Of a DNA stretch of 64,000 nucleotides, positions 1 to 9,648 are shown piece by piece (the stretch's first letter is position 1; each line of letters begins with the position of its first letter). The DNA comes from Virgibacillus ihumii. Lineage in GTDB: Bacteria; Bacillota; Bacilli; Bacillales; Amphibacillaceae. A model generated the notes under the pieces. The model was given only the letters and a program-made list of their open reading frames with translations. It ran no database searches and was not told the DNA's origin. The stretch is from positions 1,488,001-1,552,000 of the forward strand of contig NZ_CACVAN010000001.1 in NCBI RefSeq assembly GCF_902726655.1. Reading direction: 5' to 3'. The translations under genes were made by a program, and so were the position numbers.

Positions 1-1
1 G

Positions 2-178
2 AACCAGGAGAAACGGATTGAGTACTACATGAAGGCACAGGAAATCATTCATGAAGATGCACCATGGTTCCCGATTGCACATACGACACCACCGCTTGCA
101 GCAAGCAAGAAAGTTGTCAATTATACACCACACCCTACCGGAAGTGAGCCATTTAATCTTTTGGATATTAAGAAGTAA
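2..178 (+). CDS. Peptide ABC transporter substrate-binding protein, C-terminal end (partial)
   Basis: The window opens inside an open frame of 58 codons followed by TAA. The tail has the look of the C-terminus of family 5 solute-binding proteins (DppE/OppA): a run with PWFPIAH followed by a final strand with PTGSEPFNLL. These lipoproteins capture oligopeptides outside the cell and pass them to the permeases. Two permease genes of the matching family follow 81 bp downstream on the same strand, which supports the assignment. The N-terminus and lipobox lie outside the window. Which peptide is bound cannot be told. Confidence 0.8.
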   Translation, partial: NQEKRIEYYMKAQEIIHEDAPWFPIAHTTPPLAASKKVVNYTPHPTGSEPFNLLDIKK

Positions 179-259
179 AAATAATACCGGGGGCTGACTT
201 GATACAGCAGTTCCCGGTAATCACTCCATTTTTGTACATATAAGACGGGAGGTATACTG

Positions 260-1264
260 ATGCTCCAATACATTGTAAAACGAATATTCATGCTTATTCC
301 CGTGCTGCTCGGTGTCTCCATCCTTACCTTTTCCCTGATTCATCTTATCCCCGGTGATCCGGCTAAAAGTATGCTTGGCAATAAAGCAACCGAAGCACAA
401 CTGGAAGCACTCAGAGCGGAACTGGGATTGAATGACCCTTACGTTGTACAATATGGCCGATTTTTAGGCGATATTTTACAGGGGGATCTCGGTCAGTCCA
501 TACAATCAAAAGAAGATATCGCCATTCAATTAATGCACAAATTGCCAGCTACAATTGAACTGACCATCTTCGCGATGATTCTTGCGGTAGTTGTAGGTGT
601 GACAGCCGGAGTAATTGCGGCAGTCAAACAATATTCATGGTTTGACAATCTGAGTATGACGGGAGCCCTATTTGGTGTTTCGATGCCGATTTTCTGGCTG
701 GGTCTGATGATGATTTTATTTTTTTCCGTTCAGCTTCAGCTTATGCCGCCATCCGGAAGATTATCTTCTGGTATAGAACTGAATACCATTACAAACTTCT
801 TTTTGCTGGACAGCATTTTAACCTGGAACTGGGTTGCCTTTAAAGATGCCTTCTTCCATCTGCTGATGCCAGGAATTGCACTTGGAACTATTCCGATGGC
901 CATCATTGCGCGTATGACGCGGTCAAGCATGCTGGAAGTAATGAAACAGGATTATATCCGGACAGCAGATGCAAAAGGGTTGAAAAAACATTTAATTATT
1001 TTTCAGCATGCCTTAAAAAACGCCTTTCTGCCTGTTCTAACCGTCATCGGCCTGCAATTTGGCCTATTGCTTGGCGGTGCCGTACTGACTGAGACCATCT
1101 TTTCATGGCCTGGTGTCGGGCGCTATGTGTATCTGGCCGTTTTGGGCCGTGACTTTACCGTCGTTCAGAGCACTATTTTAGTAATTGCAACGATTTTTGT
1201 ATTAGTGAATCTGATCACCGATCTGCTTTACAAATATTTTGATCCGAGAATCAGCTATGATTGA
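260..1264 (+). CDS. Peptide ABC transporter permease, DppB/OppB type
   Basis: Inner-membrane permease of a binding-protein-dependent importer for di- or oligopeptides. The 334 residues have the N-terminal signature of DppB/OppB (MLQYIVKRI, then a TM helix and LIHLIPGDPA near residue 30), several further TM segments, and the cytoplasmic EAA loop near residues 230-260 (DYIRTADAKGL) that contacts the ATPase. The start is set by GGGAGG 8 nt before the ATG. The partner permease follows after a 26-bp gap. No ATPase gene for the system is present downstream, so ATPases probably lie upstream of the window or elsewhere. Confidence 0.9.
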   Translation: MLQYIVKRIFMLIPVLLGVSILTFSLIHLIPGDPAKSMLGNKATEAQLEALRAELGLNDPYVVQYGRFLGDILQGDLGQSIQSKEDIAIQLMHKLPATIELTIFAMILAVVVGVTAGVIAAVKQYSWFDNLSMTGALFGVSMPIFWLGLMMILFFSVQLQLMPPSGRLSSGIELNTITNFFLLDSILTWNWVAFKDAFFHLLMPGIALGTIPMAIIARMTRSSMLEVMKQDYIRTADAKGLKKHLIIFQHALKNAFLPVLTVIGLQFGLLLGGAVLTETIFSWPGVGRYVYLAVLGRDFTVVQSTILVIATIFVLVNLITDLLYKYFDPRISYD

Positions 1265-1290
1265 TACTTTAATGAAAGGATGTGCTTTCA

Positions 1291-2205
1291 ATGGAATTGC
1301 AGCCAAACTCTGTCCGGGATACCGATGCAGTACCTGCCGATGAACTTGTGCAGCAAAAGAAAAGCAGCCTATGGAAAGACGTTTTTTTCCGGCTCATAAA
1401 AAGTAAAACATCACTAATCGGGCTGTGTATCATCCTTCTTTTAATTGTAACTGCTATTTTTGCACCTTTAATCGCGACACACAGCCCAACGTCCTATGAA
1501 TCCATTACCGATCGCTATCAGCCGCCATCTGCTGAGCATTTCCTGGGGACAGATGCACTCGGCAGGGATATTTTCAGCAGAATCGTATACGGTACACGCA
1601 TTTCCATCCAGATTGGCGTGTTTACCGTAGCTATTTCGATGATCATCGGTGTACTTCTTGGCGGAATTGCCGGTTATTTCGGAAAATGGATTGATCAGAT
1701 TATCATGCGTCTCGTTGATATCCTAATGGCTTTTCCAAGTATCCTCTTGGCAATTGCACTCGTTGCCGTCTTGGGACCAAGCCTCCAGAATGCGATGATT
1801 GCCGTCGGGATTGTTGGAATCCCGCAATTTGCAAGAATTGTCCGGTCAGCGGTTCTGTCGGTCAAAGAAACCGAATACATTGAGGCCGCCAAAGCAATCG
1901 GTGCAAAAAATGGCCGGGTACTGATGCAGCATGTGCTGCCTAATTGTCTGGCACCGATTATTGTCCAGGCTACCCTGAGTGTAGGTACAGCAATACTTGA
2001 TGCAGCCGGATTAAGTTTTCTAGGGCTCGGAGCTCAGCCGCCTACTCCCGAATGGGGTGCGATGCTCAGTGACGGACGCGCGGCATTGCAGAATGCTCCA
2101 TGGGTCGTAGCCTTCCCCGGAATTGCAATTTTTCTCGTGGTGCTCGGGTTCAACTTATTTGGCGATGGATTACGTGATGCTTTAGACCCACGATTAAAGG
2201 AATAA
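1291..2205 (+). CDS. Peptide ABC transporter permease, DppC/OppC type
   Basis: Second permease of the peptide importer. It has the family layout: a polar N-terminus of about 40 residues, a first TM helix, a HxLGTDxxGRDIxSR block (HFLGTDALGRDIFSRI) characteristic of the DppC family, and the EAA loop YIEAAKAIGA followed by HVLPN. I chose ATG at 1291 because AAAGGA at 1275-1280 lies 10 nt before it; the in-frame GTG at 1282 would sit only 1 nt from that site. About 304 residues. A strong hairpin terminator follows the stop, so this is the last gene of the operon. Confidence 0.9.
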   Translation: MELQPNSVRDTDAVPADELVQQKKSSLWKDVFFRLIKSKTSLIGLCIILLLIVTAIFAPLIATHSPTSYESITDRYQPPSAEHFLGTDALGRDIFSRIVYGTRISIQIGVFTVAISMIIGVLLGGIAGYFGKWIDQIIMRLVDILMAFPSILLAIALVAVLGPSLQNAMIAVGIVGIPQFARIVRSAVLSVKETEYIEAAKAIGAKNGRVLMQHVLPNCLAPIIVQATLSVGTAILDAAGLSFLGLGAQPPTPEWGAMLSDGRAALQNAPWVVAFPGIAIFLVVLGFNLFGDGLRDALDPRLKE

Positions 2206-2228
2206 TTACAATTTTAAAAAAGTGTAGT

Positions 2229-2268
2229 AAGATAAGGTAAATGCAGTTGTATTTGCCTTATCTTTTTT
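2229..2268 (+). terminator. Rho-independent terminator of the peptide transporter operon
   Basis: A 14-bp stem (2229-2242 pairing with 2251-2264, with one G-U pair) is followed by a run of T. It closes the permease operon and separates it from the next gene. Confidence 0.85.
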
Positions 2269-2320
2269 AGCTTGGCAAATGCCGAGTTTTTCCAATCCTT
2301 CTGCCAGGGAGCGATTTGCA

Positions 2321-2911
2321 GTGAAACGGTACATTCCTATAGCTGTCTGTTTAACCTTTGTATTCGTATTATGCTTCATCTCCATCAATGAAACACAATC
2401 GGAACATTTTAATACGTATCCAAATCTGCCTGCACCAATCGGTACGGAAAAAATACTGATTACTTCCACCGGACAGGCACCAGAGGGAAGTATTCTCCTA
2501 AAAATAGCTGACAGCCTGAACCTTGAAGCGGACTACCGCCCCAGGGCATTAGGGTCAGACCTGTATGACTACAACAGTGTGGTTATCATGCTCGGGTACA
2601 GTGCAAACGGTTTAACACAAACCAACCGATCATTTCAGGAGGAAATCGCCCGGACAAAGAAACTGCTTAACGCAGCTGAGAACAACAGCCTCCCTGTTGT
2701 TTTGATCAACATTTCCGGATTATTTCGTGATGATAACCGAACGATAAAATTATTTGAGATGACCGCACCATACGCTGATTACTTCATTGGGTTAAAAAAC
2801 ACGAAAAATAAAGCAAAACAGATTCGTAAACTGCGAAAACATCATATTCCTGTCACACTTGTAAATGATTTGGAAGATTTGTCAGTACCATTCAATGCCA
2901 TTTTTCGATAG
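2321..2911 (+). CDS. Membrane-anchored extracytoplasmic protein, DUF6305-like
   Basis: About 196 residues starting at GTG with AGGGAG 9 nt upstream; the longer reading from ATG 2279 has no ribosome site. A single hydrophobic helix (residues about 5-20) is followed by a soluble domain, so the protein is probably exported and anchored. The domain opens with KILITSTGQAPEG, continues with a hydrophobic strand (VVIMLGYSANGL), then VVLINISG, and ends in a short strand pattern. This resembles the DUF6305 family as I recall it; no function is known to me. It is followed 16 bp later by a histidine kinase and response regulator, suggesting a role in sensing. Confidence 0.6.
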   Translation: MKRYIPIAVCLTFVFVLCFISINETQSEHFNTYPNLPAPIGTEKILITSTGQAPEGSILLKIADSLNLEADYRPRALGSDLYDYNSVVIMLGYSANGLTQTNRSFQEEIARTKKLLNAAENNSLPVVLINISGLFRDDNRTIKLFEMTAPYADYFIGLKNTKNKAKQIRKLRKHHIPVTLVNDLEDLSVPFNAIFR

Positions 2912-2927
2912 AAAGGCTGATTCTCCA

Positions 2928-4319
2928 ATGATCCGAAAAAAACAATACGTGTTAACGGCTTGCATTGGCACATTACTGATTTTTTACGGACTGATTCTTC
3001 CATCCTTTCTGAATGACTGGTCGGAATTAATTACCACTAATATCCAGACCAGCATTATCGATCATGACAGTGGATTACTCCTGATTACTTCTTTTATTTA
3101 TATCGCTAAATACATGCTGACCTTTTATCTGATCTATTTCGGTTCCATGCTTATTTTACAGCCCTTTCGGAAAAAGTTGACAACCTTGTCATGGTCCTTT
3201 GCCTACATTGGTACTGTCTTGCTGAGTTTAACAATCTTTAATCAAATTTATTTAGAGCACTTTTCATATTTGGGGTATTTCCTGACAATCGGCATCATTA
3301 TTTTCCTGCTGCAATATATACCAAAGCATAAACATTTTTATTTTATTTTTTCCATTATATTATTTCTGGTTCTGCTGGCTGTACAGTGGATGCAGCTTAT
3401 TCCGGCACTGACGGGATTTGGAGCCGGTTCGAATGATTTGGCGGCAAGCATTAAAATTGCTGACAGTTATCTCACAGGAAACAACTTGTTCAACACTTTG
3501 GCAACCGTCTTTTTCAGTGTGTTTCTAACAATTGCAATTTCCGTTACATTGCTGAGTCACCTTTTTAATAAACAGATTGATACATTGCGGAAATTTCAGG
3601 TTCAGGGAGAGGTATTGCAGAAAACACGCTCCGCACTTGTCGACTCTAAAGTTCATGAGGAAGTAAATATGCTGGTTCACGATTTGAAAACACCACTGGT
3701 TACGGTCGAAGGGTTAATCTCACTCATTCAGATGAAAATGCAGGCAAAAAATGACCATTCACTGAAAAATTATGTCAACAGAATTGATCGTTCCATTTCA
3801 AAGATGAAGGACATGATTTCCGAAATTCTTCATGATCAAATGAAACAGAAGTTATCTGTCAAAGAATTGCTCGAGTATGTAACAAGCCACCTTAATATGA
3901 ATGAGCAGCAGGTAGAATTAATTATCGATCTGGATGAAAGTTTACCGTATATTGTTGTGAACAAAATCCGTTTTTCCAGGGCGATCTCCAACATACTGGA
4001 AAATGCCATCCATTCATTCGACGGAAAAGCAGGATATATCCACATCACTGTCAAAAGTATAGATACAAGAATTTTAATAAGAATCCAGGATAATGGACCT
4101 GGTATCGATTCGGCCCATTTGAAGGAAATCTGGAAAGAAGGATTCAGTACCAGAAATTCATCCGGATTGGGACTTTCATTTGTGAAACGCGTCATAGAAA
4201 ACCATCATGGCACAATTGACATCAAAAGTATTCCTGGAAACCATACACAACTGAATATTAAATTACCTATCAGTAAAGCAGGTGAAAATACCGATGAGTA
4301 TTACCATATTAATAGTTGA
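2928..4319 (+). CDS. Six-TM sensor histidine kinase
   Basis: Membrane histidine kinase of about 463 residues. Roughly six hydrophobic segments fill residues 1-220; there is no large extracytoplasmic domain, so the signal is probably sensed in the membrane or through a partner. Then come a coiled linker, an H-box with VHDLKTPL (phospho-acceptor His251), an N-box around Asn359, G1 DNGPGID (from Asp388) and G2 GLGL (from Gly413). ATG 2928 is preferred over 2865 because GAAAGG lies 11 nt before it and the upstream gene ends at 2911. The response regulator gene overlaps its end. I do not recognise a specific orthologue. Confidence 0.85.
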   Translation: MIRKKQYVLTACIGTLLIFYGLILPSFLNDWSELITTNIQTSIIDHDSGLLLITSFIYIAKYMLTFYLIYFGSMLILQPFRKKLTTLSWSFAYIGTVLLSLTIFNQIYLEHFSYLGYFLTIGIIIFLLQYIPKHKHFYFIFSIILFLVLLAVQWMQLIPALTGFGAGSNDLAASIKIADSYLTGNNLFNTLATVFFSVFLTIAISVTLLSHLFNKQIDTLRKFQVQGEVLQKTRSALVDSKVHEEVNMLVHDLKTPLVTVEGLISLIQMKMQAKNDHSLKNYVNRIDRSISKMKDMISEILHDQMKQKLSVKELLEYVTSHLNMNEQQVELIIDLDESLPYIVVNKIRFSRAISNILENAIHSFDGKAGYIHITVKSIDTRILIRIQDNGPGIDSAHLKEIWKEGFSTRNSSGLGLSFVKRVIENHHGTIDIKSIPGNHTQLNIKLPISKAGENTDEYYHINS

Positions 4320-4905
4320 TGATAATGAAGACATTCGCTTCACACTCACAGAGATTTGCAAATCGGCTGACTGGGACGTCGTCGAAGGAAGCACCGGAAA
4401 AGAGGGGGCGGAATTATTCGAAAAGATGCAGCCTGACCTTGTTCTGCTTGACTATCATATGCCGGATTGGGATGGATTAAAAGCAACGAAAGAACTGCGC
4501 AACATTGACGAAAATACGCCAATCATTATTTTAACAGTTGATGAACGACAGGAAATTGCCAACACATTTTTGCAGGCGGGGGCCACCGACTTTGCCCTCA
4601 AACCAATTAAAGCACCTGATCTTATTTCACGGATCCGCATTAATTTAAAAATCGCCAGGCTGACAGCCGAAAAAGAGAATGTTTTTGTTGAAAAAGGTAT
4701 ACGGAAAACTACCTTGAACTCGATTAAAAATTATCTTGTACATCAGGATGCTCCGTCATCGATTAAGGAAATTCAACAGGCATTGCCCATTGCCTACCAG
4801 ACAGTCCACCGGTATTTATACTATCTTGAAAACCAGGGGGAAGTCGAAATCATTTCACAATACGGTAAACAGGGCCGTCCGACAAATACGTATAAACTTG
4901 TTTGA
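4294..4905 (+). CDS. Response regulator with C-terminal winged-helix domain
   Basis: A receiver domain (residues 1-120) has Asp9/Asp10, phospho-acceptor Asp53 in LLDYHMPDWDG, Thr81 and Lys103. The C-terminal part, about residues 138-203, ends in a winged helix (IKEIQQALPIAYQTVHRYL, then a wing with GKQGRPTNTY) like the DcuR/CitB-type output rather than OmpR or NarL. It overlaps the kinase gene by 26 bp, so the two are translationally coupled and act as a pair. AGCAGG upstream supports ATG 4294 over GTG 4282. Targets are unknown; the small exported protein at 2321 is the obvious neighbour. Confidence 0.85.
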   Translation: MSITILIVDDNEDIRFTLTEICKSADWDVVEGSTGKEGAELFEKMQPDLVLLDYHMPDWDGLKATKELRNIDENTPIIILTVDERQEIANTFLQAGATDFALKPIKAPDLISRIRINLKIARLTAEKENVFVEKGIRKTTLNSIKNYLVHQDAPSSIKEIQQALPIAYQTVHRYLYYLENQGEVEIISQYGKQGRPTNTYKLV

Positions 4906-4980
4906 CAGCAGGTTTATATTATCACGGAAAGGGAATGATGGAGAATGTGATTTTTGTGCGGAATTTGTTGAACGTTTTTG

Positions 4981-5010
4981 TTTGACCTTTTTTGACCTAT
5001 TAGTTATGAT
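4981..5010 (+). promoter_or_regulatory. CtsR operator over the clpP sigma-A promoter
   Basis: 4981-4997 reads TTTGACCTTTTTTGACC, the exact complement of the CtsR heptad repeat GGTCAAA-N3-GGTCAAA. It overlaps a -35 (TTGACC, 4982-4987) that is 17 bp from a -10 (TATGAT, 5005-5010). CtsR bound here would block the promoter until heat or protein stress inactivates it. Confidence 0.9.
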
Positions 5011-5068
5011 GAAACTATCCAAAAAATAACTGGATTATTTTAAGATGAAATAAGGAGGACCCTACGTT

Positions 5069-5662
5069 ATGAATTTAATACCTACAGTCATTGAACAGAC
5101 AAACCGTGGAGAACGCGCATATGATATTTACTCACGTCTATTAAAAGACCGCATTATTATGCTGGGCAGCGGTATCGATGACAATGTTTCCAATTCCATT
5201 GTTGCACAATTGCTTTTCCTGGCAGCAGAAGATCCTGATAAGGATATTTCCCTGTACATCAACTCTCCGGGTGGCTCGATTACAGCCGGTATGGCAATTT
5301 ACGACACGATGCAATTCATTGAACCTGACGTATCAACCATTTGCACAGGTATGGCAGCATCAATGGGGGCATTCCTGCTTGCCGCCGGTGAAAAAGGAAA
5401 ACGATATGCACTGCCAAACAGTGAAGTAATGATTCACCAGCCATTAGGCGGTACACAAGGCCAAGCAACAGATATTGAAATCCATGCAAAACGTATCATT
5501 CAAATGCGTGAAAAAATCAACCAGATTCTATCTGAGCGCACCGGTCAGCCAATGGAAGTAATCGACCGTGATACAGACCGGGATAATTTCATGACTGCCG
5601 AAAAATCAGTGGAATACGGCTTGATTGATAAAATCCTGACCAACAATAAAGAAAAGAAATAA
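5069..5662 (+). CDS. clpP: ATP-dependent Clp protease proteolytic subunit ClpP
   Basis: Cytoplasmic serine peptidase that forms the proteolytic chamber used with ClpC, ClpX or ClpE. The 197 residues match the usual length. The catalytic triad is Ser98 (GMAASMG), His123 (MIHQPLGG) and Asp172. AAGGAGG stands 10 nt before the ATG. The gene is monocistronic, with a CtsR-controlled promoter upstream and a terminator downstream, as in B. subtilis. Confidence 0.98.
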   Translation: MNLIPTVIEQTNRGERAYDIYSRLLKDRIIMLGSGIDDNVSNSIVAQLLFLAAEDPDKDISLYINSPGGSITAGMAIYDTMQFIEPDVSTICTGMAASMGAFLLAAGEKGKRYALPNSEVMIHQPLGGTQGQATDIEIHAKRIIQMREKINQILSERTGQPMEVIDRDTDRDNFMTAEKSVEYGLIDKILTNNKEKK

Positions 5663-5675
5663 TGTTATGTTTCAG

Positions 5676-5705
5676 AGGCTATTCCGTTTTGGGATAGCCT
5701 TTTTA
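5676..5705 (+). terminator. clpP terminator
   Basis: AGGCTAT (5676-5682) pairs with ATAGCCT (5694-5700), followed directly by TTTTT. Confidence 0.85.
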
Positions 5706-5814
5706 ATGTACAGCGATAATTTTCTTCTGTGGGCCACTGTACCATCAATATATCCAATCTTTCTGTCGATAAATTCGATCCTCTCCCGTTACATATAATG
5801 ATCTGAAACCAAAA

Positions 5815-5848
5815 TAAAAATGCCTCTTCACGTCAGAGACATTTTTAA
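5815..5848 (-). terminator. crh terminator
   Basis: On the minus strand an imperfect stem (ATGTCTCT against AGAGGCAT) with a short loop is followed by a T-rich run. It overlaps the last codon of crh and ends the minus-strand operon. Confidence 0.7.
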
Positions 5849-6099
5849 TCATTCACACAAAATTCAGTTAAGCTGTCGAGTGCTCGTTCTTCATCGGAAC
5901 CTTCCGCCATTAGTGTAATTGTTTCGCCAGTAGTTACCGCCAAACTCATCAACCCCATAATGCTTTTGGCATTGACACGTTTTCCATCCTTTTCGAGAAA
6001 TATATGTGATGCAAATTTGTTTGCTTCCTGTACAAACATTGCTGCCGGTCTTGCCTGAAGCCCACTTTCCAGTTCAACTTTAACTGATTTCTCAATCAA
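5845..6099 (-). CDS. crh: Catabolite repression HPr-like protein Crh
   Basis: 84-residue HPr paralogue. With the TTG start at 6099 the numbering falls exactly on the family: Gln15 replaces the catalytic His15 of HPr (GLQARPA), so it cannot carry PTS phosphate, and Ser46 (NAKSIMG) is kept as the HprK target. Crh-Ser46-P is a CcpA co-repressor. AAAGG lies 9 nt before the TTG; an upstream in-frame ATG would have no spacing at all. It is the last gene after yvcK-whiA, its usual place; its kinase HprK is at 27487-28422. Confidence 0.93.
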   Translation of the reverse strand: MIEKSVKVELESGLQARPAAMFVQEANKFASHIFLEKDGKRVNAKSIMGLMSLAVTTGETITLMAEGSDEERALDSLTEFCVND

Positions 6100-6232
6100 T
6101 CTCCTCATCCTTTCTTGCTGAAATCGTTTACAGATTATATTAAAAATCCGGCTGCCATCCAAATATAATATAATGGTAGCCTTTTATCATATAATAATGA
6201 ATTCGAATTTAATTAACGCTAGTATATCATTA

Positions 6233-6315
6233 GAAAACTTGATTGTCACCAAGCCTTTAGATGACGACCTTAGTTGCACTTATGCAGTAAGAAAGTATTT
6301 ATACTTTTTTAACTG
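6233..6315 (+). repeat. Two-hairpin dispersed repeat, copy 1
   Basis: A first stem around AAGCCTTTAG, a linker TTAGTTGCACTTATGCAG at about 6270-6288, then a second stem (AGAAAGTA against TATACTTT). Similar copies occur at 28542, 30618, 43238 and (partial) 60912. It lies between whiA and crh. Confidence 0.75.
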
Positions 6316-6345
6316 CTAAAGAAAAATTTTTCGTAATACGCCAGC

Positions 6346-7299
6346 CTATTTGTATTTCAAAGATTTTGTGTCAAATTGGATTTTATCGGCAAATTCATCT
6401 ATCTTTTTCAGACGGTGATTGACACCCGACTTGGATATTTTTCCGGTGGATACAAGTTCACCGAGTTCCTTCAGGGAAACATCCTGATGTTTAACACGCA
6501 ACTCAGCAATTTCCTGCAGTTTTTCCGGTAATGCTTCAAGTCCGACAGTCCGCTCAATCAGCTTAATATTCTCAATTTGCCGGAATGCCGCTCCAATTGT
6601 TTTGTTCAAATTTGCTGTCTCACAATTTACCAGCCGGTTTACAGAATTCCGCATGTCACGAACAATCCGTACATCCTCAAATTTAAATAACGCGTTATGT
6701 GCACCAATGATGCTCAGAAACTCCGTAATTTTCTCCGCTTCCTTCAAATATGTGATATAGCCTTTTTTCCGTTCCAGTTTTCGTGCACGCAGATCAAACT
6801 TGTTCAATAGATTACACAAAGCATTATTATGTTCCTCATATGCATTAAAAATTTCCAGATGATAGGACGATGTCTCCGGATTATTAATGGAGCCTCCTGC
6901 CAGAAACGCTCCCCGCAGGTAAGATTTTTGACAACACGATTTTTTCAAATACTGTTTGGAAATCGTCCGTACAAACGTGTGCGGCTGCTGCAAAATTTCC
7001 AGCTTTGTCAAAAGGTTTTCTACACCTTCTTTTATACGTACGATGTACACATTATTTTTCTTCAGCTTCATTTTTTTTCGAACAAGTAATTCAACTGGCA
7101 AATCATACAGATTCTTGATTAATGTATAAATGCGGCGGGCAATCGCAGCATTTTCCGTTTGTACATCCAATGTGTATTTTCGCTGTGACATAGATATTAC
7201 GCCATTCATTCGAATAAGTGCTGACAGTTCCGCGTATTGACAGCAAGTATCCGTTTCGATCCCGGTAAGTTCTTTTTTTATTTCCGATGCAAATGACAA
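6346..7299 (-). CDS. whiA: Sporulation/cell division regulator WhiA
   Basis: DNA-binding protein related to LAGLIDADG homing endonucleases, with a C-terminal helix-turn-helix; it affects cell division and chromosome segregation in Bacillus. The N-terminus [11 protein letters not shown] is the family start, reached with TTG at 7299, which has an AAGGGGG-type site upstream. The in-frame ATG at 7335 would overlap yvcK and adds unconserved residues. The C-terminal HTH is visible as [20 protein letters not shown]. 317 residues, the normal size. It is translated from the yvcK-rapZ operon. Confidence 0.95.
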   Translation of the reverse strand: MSFASEIKKELTGIETDTCCQYAELSALIRMNGVISMSQRKYTLDVQTENAAIARRIYTLIKNLYDLPVELLVRKKMKLKKNNVYIVRIKEGVENLLTKLEILQQPHTFVRTISKQYLKKSCCQKSYLRGAFLAGGSINNPETSSYHLEIFNAYEEHNNALCNLLNKFDLRARKLERKKGYITYLKEAEKITEFLSIIGAHNALFKFEDVRIVRDMRNSVNRLVNCETANLNKTIGAAFRQIENIKLIERTVGLEALPEKLQEIAELRVKHQDVSLKELGELVSTGKISKSGVNHRLKKIDEFADKIQFDTKSLKYK

Positions 7300-7324
7300 G
7301 TTGCCACCCCCTTCTGTCAAACCA

Positions 7325-8284
7325 TTATTGCTCAATAATCGAATAAAGCAGTTTTGCTATTTTATGTGTATCATGCCTGAGTGTCGATTTGGAATGATTG
7401 ATGATGTCTCCTTCAATAATCTGGAGCCCCATCTCCAATAACCGGTCTGTATCATAGACAACCGGTTCAGCATTTTCCTCTGCATACACATCCCGGACAC
7501 TTTTATTAATTGGTTCATTATGCACAATAATCGAGTCAACCGCTTCATTACCTATGTGGTTACAGATCGCCTGCACATGGTCTGATGCTGTATAGTCGGT
7601 TGTCTCCCCCGCTTGGGTCATGACATTACAGACATATACTACTTTTCCATTTGTACGCTGCAGTGCCTGATCTACTTGCGGTATAATCAAATTTGACAAA
7701 ATACTTGTGTATAAGCTGCCAGGTGCGATTACAACCAAATCCGCATTTCTGATTGCTTTCAACGCATTCGGAAACGGCTGCACAGGCTGAGGGCTTAAAA
7801 ATACACGCTCAATCCGTTTATTGGCTAACGGAATTTTTGACTCACCGGAAATAATCGAGCCGTCTGCCATTTCTGCATGCAGGGACATATTTTCGTTGGA
7901 AATAGGATAAATTTTACCCTTCACATTCAATACCCGGGAAATTTCCTTTATTCCGTTATAAAAGTCACCGGTAACTGATGTCATCGCAGCCAGCAATAAA
8001 TTTCCCATTGAATGGCCGGACAAACCATTTCCTGAGGCAAACCGATGTTGAAAAAGTTCCAGGAGCATTGGTTCAGCATCTGATAAAGCAGCAATCACAT
8101 TACGAATATCACCAGGTGCCGGAATTGCCATTTCATTGCGGAGCCTGCCGGTACTTCCGCCATCATCTGCCACTGTCACAAGTGCAGTAAGATGAATCGG
8201 TAAATTTTTCAATCCCCTTAGCAGTACTGGCATGCCTGTACCCCCACCGATTACGACAACCCTGGGTTTACCGTTGTTCTGCAT
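7325..8284 (-). CDS. yvcK: Gluconeogenesis factor YvcK/GlmR
   Basis: CofD-like nucleotide-binding protein of 319 residues. The N-terminal Rossmann loop [18 protein letters not shown] and the later [10 protein letters not shown] motif are visible. In B. subtilis it directs carbon into UDP-GlcNAc under gluconeogenic conditions by stimulating GlmS and is needed for cell shape. Its ATG overlaps the rapZ stop by one base (TAATG), a sign of translational coupling. Confidence 0.95.
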   Translation of the reverse strand: MQNNGKPRVVVIGGGTGMPVLLRGLKNLPIHLTALVTVADDGGSTGRLRNEMAIPAPGDIRNVIAALSDAEPMLLELFQHRFASGNGLSGHSMGNLLLAAMTSVTGDFYNGIKEISRVLNVKGKIYPISNENMSLHAEMADGSIISGESKIPLANKRIERVFLSPQPVQPFPNALKAIRNADLVVIAPGSLYTSILSNLIIPQVDQALQRTNGKVVYVCNVMTQAGETTDYTASDHVQAICNHIGNEAVDSIIVHNEPINKSVRDVYAEENAEPVVYDTDRLLEMGLQIIEGDIINHSKSTLRHDTHKIAKLLYSIIEQ

Positions 8285-9174
8285 TATAAATGTCCCTTTC
8301 TTTTGTCAATATCACGATGTGTTACATGGGTAATGTAGTTTGCCGACAGCTGCTTGGCAAAATATTCAGCAAGTGCGACTGACCGGTGTTGACCGCCCGT
8401 ACAGCCGATTGCCACTACCAGTTGTGATTTACCTTCTTTTTTATATTGCGGCAGCATAAACTGAAGCATATCTAGAACCTTCTCGTTAAACTTCTGGGTG
8501 TCAGACCATTTAAACACATAAGAGGACACCTCTGGATTCAGCCCGGTCAAAGGCTGCATATGCGGCACATAATGTGGATTTGGTAAAAAACGCACATCAA
8601 ATACAAGATCGGCATCAATCGGTATGCCGTACTTAAATCCAAATGAAACGGTATGAACAGAGAAAATTTCCTGCTTGTCTTCTGTATATGCCTTGAGGAT
8701 TTTATCCCGCAGTTCCCTCGGCTTCAAATTAGTCGTATCGATAATCCGCTGCGCACGTCCCCTTAGTTCATCTAGAATATGACGCTCCTGCTGAATCCCA
8801 TTGAGCGGCAGACCGCCCACCGCAAGTGGATGTGCGCGTCTTGTTTCTTTATATCTTGTAACAAGTGCTTCATCCTTCGCATCCAGAAACAAAATATGTT
8901 CATGAAGCCAGCTTTCTTCACCCAAAATGTCAAGCGCTTCGAACAATGAATCAAAAAACTCGCGGCCGCGCAGATCCATCACTAACGCCACTTTGTGGAT
9001 ATTATTGGTTGAATCGCGCATTAATTCCAGAAACTTGGGAAGTAATGCCGGGGGAAGATTATCAACACAGTAATACCCCAAATCCTCAAAACTCTGTACT
9101 GCAACCGTTTTTCCAGCACCGGACATTCCTGTTATAACGACCAATTTTGTTTCCTGTTCACTTGCTGCCATCAT
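8284..9174 (-). CDS. rapZ: RNase adapter protein RapZ/YvcJ
   Basis: P-loop NTP-binding protein. Walker A is GMSGAGKT near residue 17, and the C-terminal region has the conserved GCTGGQHRS motif. In Gram-positives (YvcJ) it hydrolyses GTP and affects competence; in E. coli RapZ controls GlmS synthesis through sRNAs. 296 residues. AGGGGG lies ahead of two adjacent ATG codons, either of which could start. It sits between yvcI and yvcK in the conserved order. Confidence 0.93.
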   Translation of the reverse strand: MMAASEQETKLVVITGMSGAGKTVAVQSFEDLGYYCVDNLPPALLPKFLELMRDSTNNIHKVALVMDLRGREFFDSLFEALDILGEESWLHEHILFLDAKDEALVTRYKETRRAHPLAVGGLPLNGIQQERHILDELRGRAQRIIDTTNLKPRELRDKILKAYTEDKQEIFSVHTVSFGFKYGIPIDADLVFDVRFLPNPHYVPHMQPLTGLNPEVSSYVFKWSDTQKFNEKVLDMLQFMLPQYKKEGKSQLVVAIGCTGGQHRSVALAEYFAKQLSANYITHVTHRDIDKRKGHL

Positions 9175-9192
9175 GTTTCCCCCTCCCTAAAA

Positions 9193-9648
9193 CTACTGGT
9201 CCAAATGATACTCAATCAGATCATAGTTCTCCGTATAAACAAATGACCCGTACAGCAATTCATCAGATGATAATACATGGTGGAATATTTTCCGGTCTCC
9301 TTCCGCCATTGGAATGTTGCCGATTTCTTCAAATGGAATCCATTCCAGCTCTCCTTCATTGCAATAATCGGTCAATTCACCGGAGAATTCCCTGCATACA
9401 AACGTAAACATCATCCATTCCTGAACCAATGCAATATCATTGTATACTGTAAAGGTAAATACACTGGCAAGTTCAGGGTTTTTCAGTCTTAAATCAGTTT
9501 CTTCCCAAAATTCTCTGATCACCGACCCTTTAATTGATTCACCCTGTTCCATCTTGCCGCCGGGTATTGCATACCAGCCCCGACGCGGTTTTTTTAACAG
9601 TAAAATATGATTATTATTTATTAATATGCAATTCGTTACACGCTGCAT
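9193..9648 (-). CDS. yvcI: NUDIX hydrolase YvcI
   Basis: About 151 residues. The N-terminus MQRVTNCIL matches YvcI, and the NUDIX box runs from GGKMEQGESIKGSV to REFWEETDL (pattern GX5EX7REUXEEXGU, with the final Gly replaced by Asp). I chose ATG 9648 because GAGGTG is 8 nt upstream; the longer reading from 9690 adds unconserved residues. Cleaves nucleoside-diphosphate-linked compounds; the substrate is not known to me. It is separated from trxB, its usual neighbour, by an insertion sequence. Confidence 0.9.
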   Translation of the reverse strand: MQRVTNCILINNNHILLLKKPRRGWYAIPGGKMEQGESIKGSVIREFWEETDLRLKNPELASVFTFTVYNDIALVQEWMMFTFVCREFSGELTDYCNEGELEWIPFEEIGNIPMAEGDRKIFHHVLSSDELLYGSFVYTENYDLIEYHLDQ

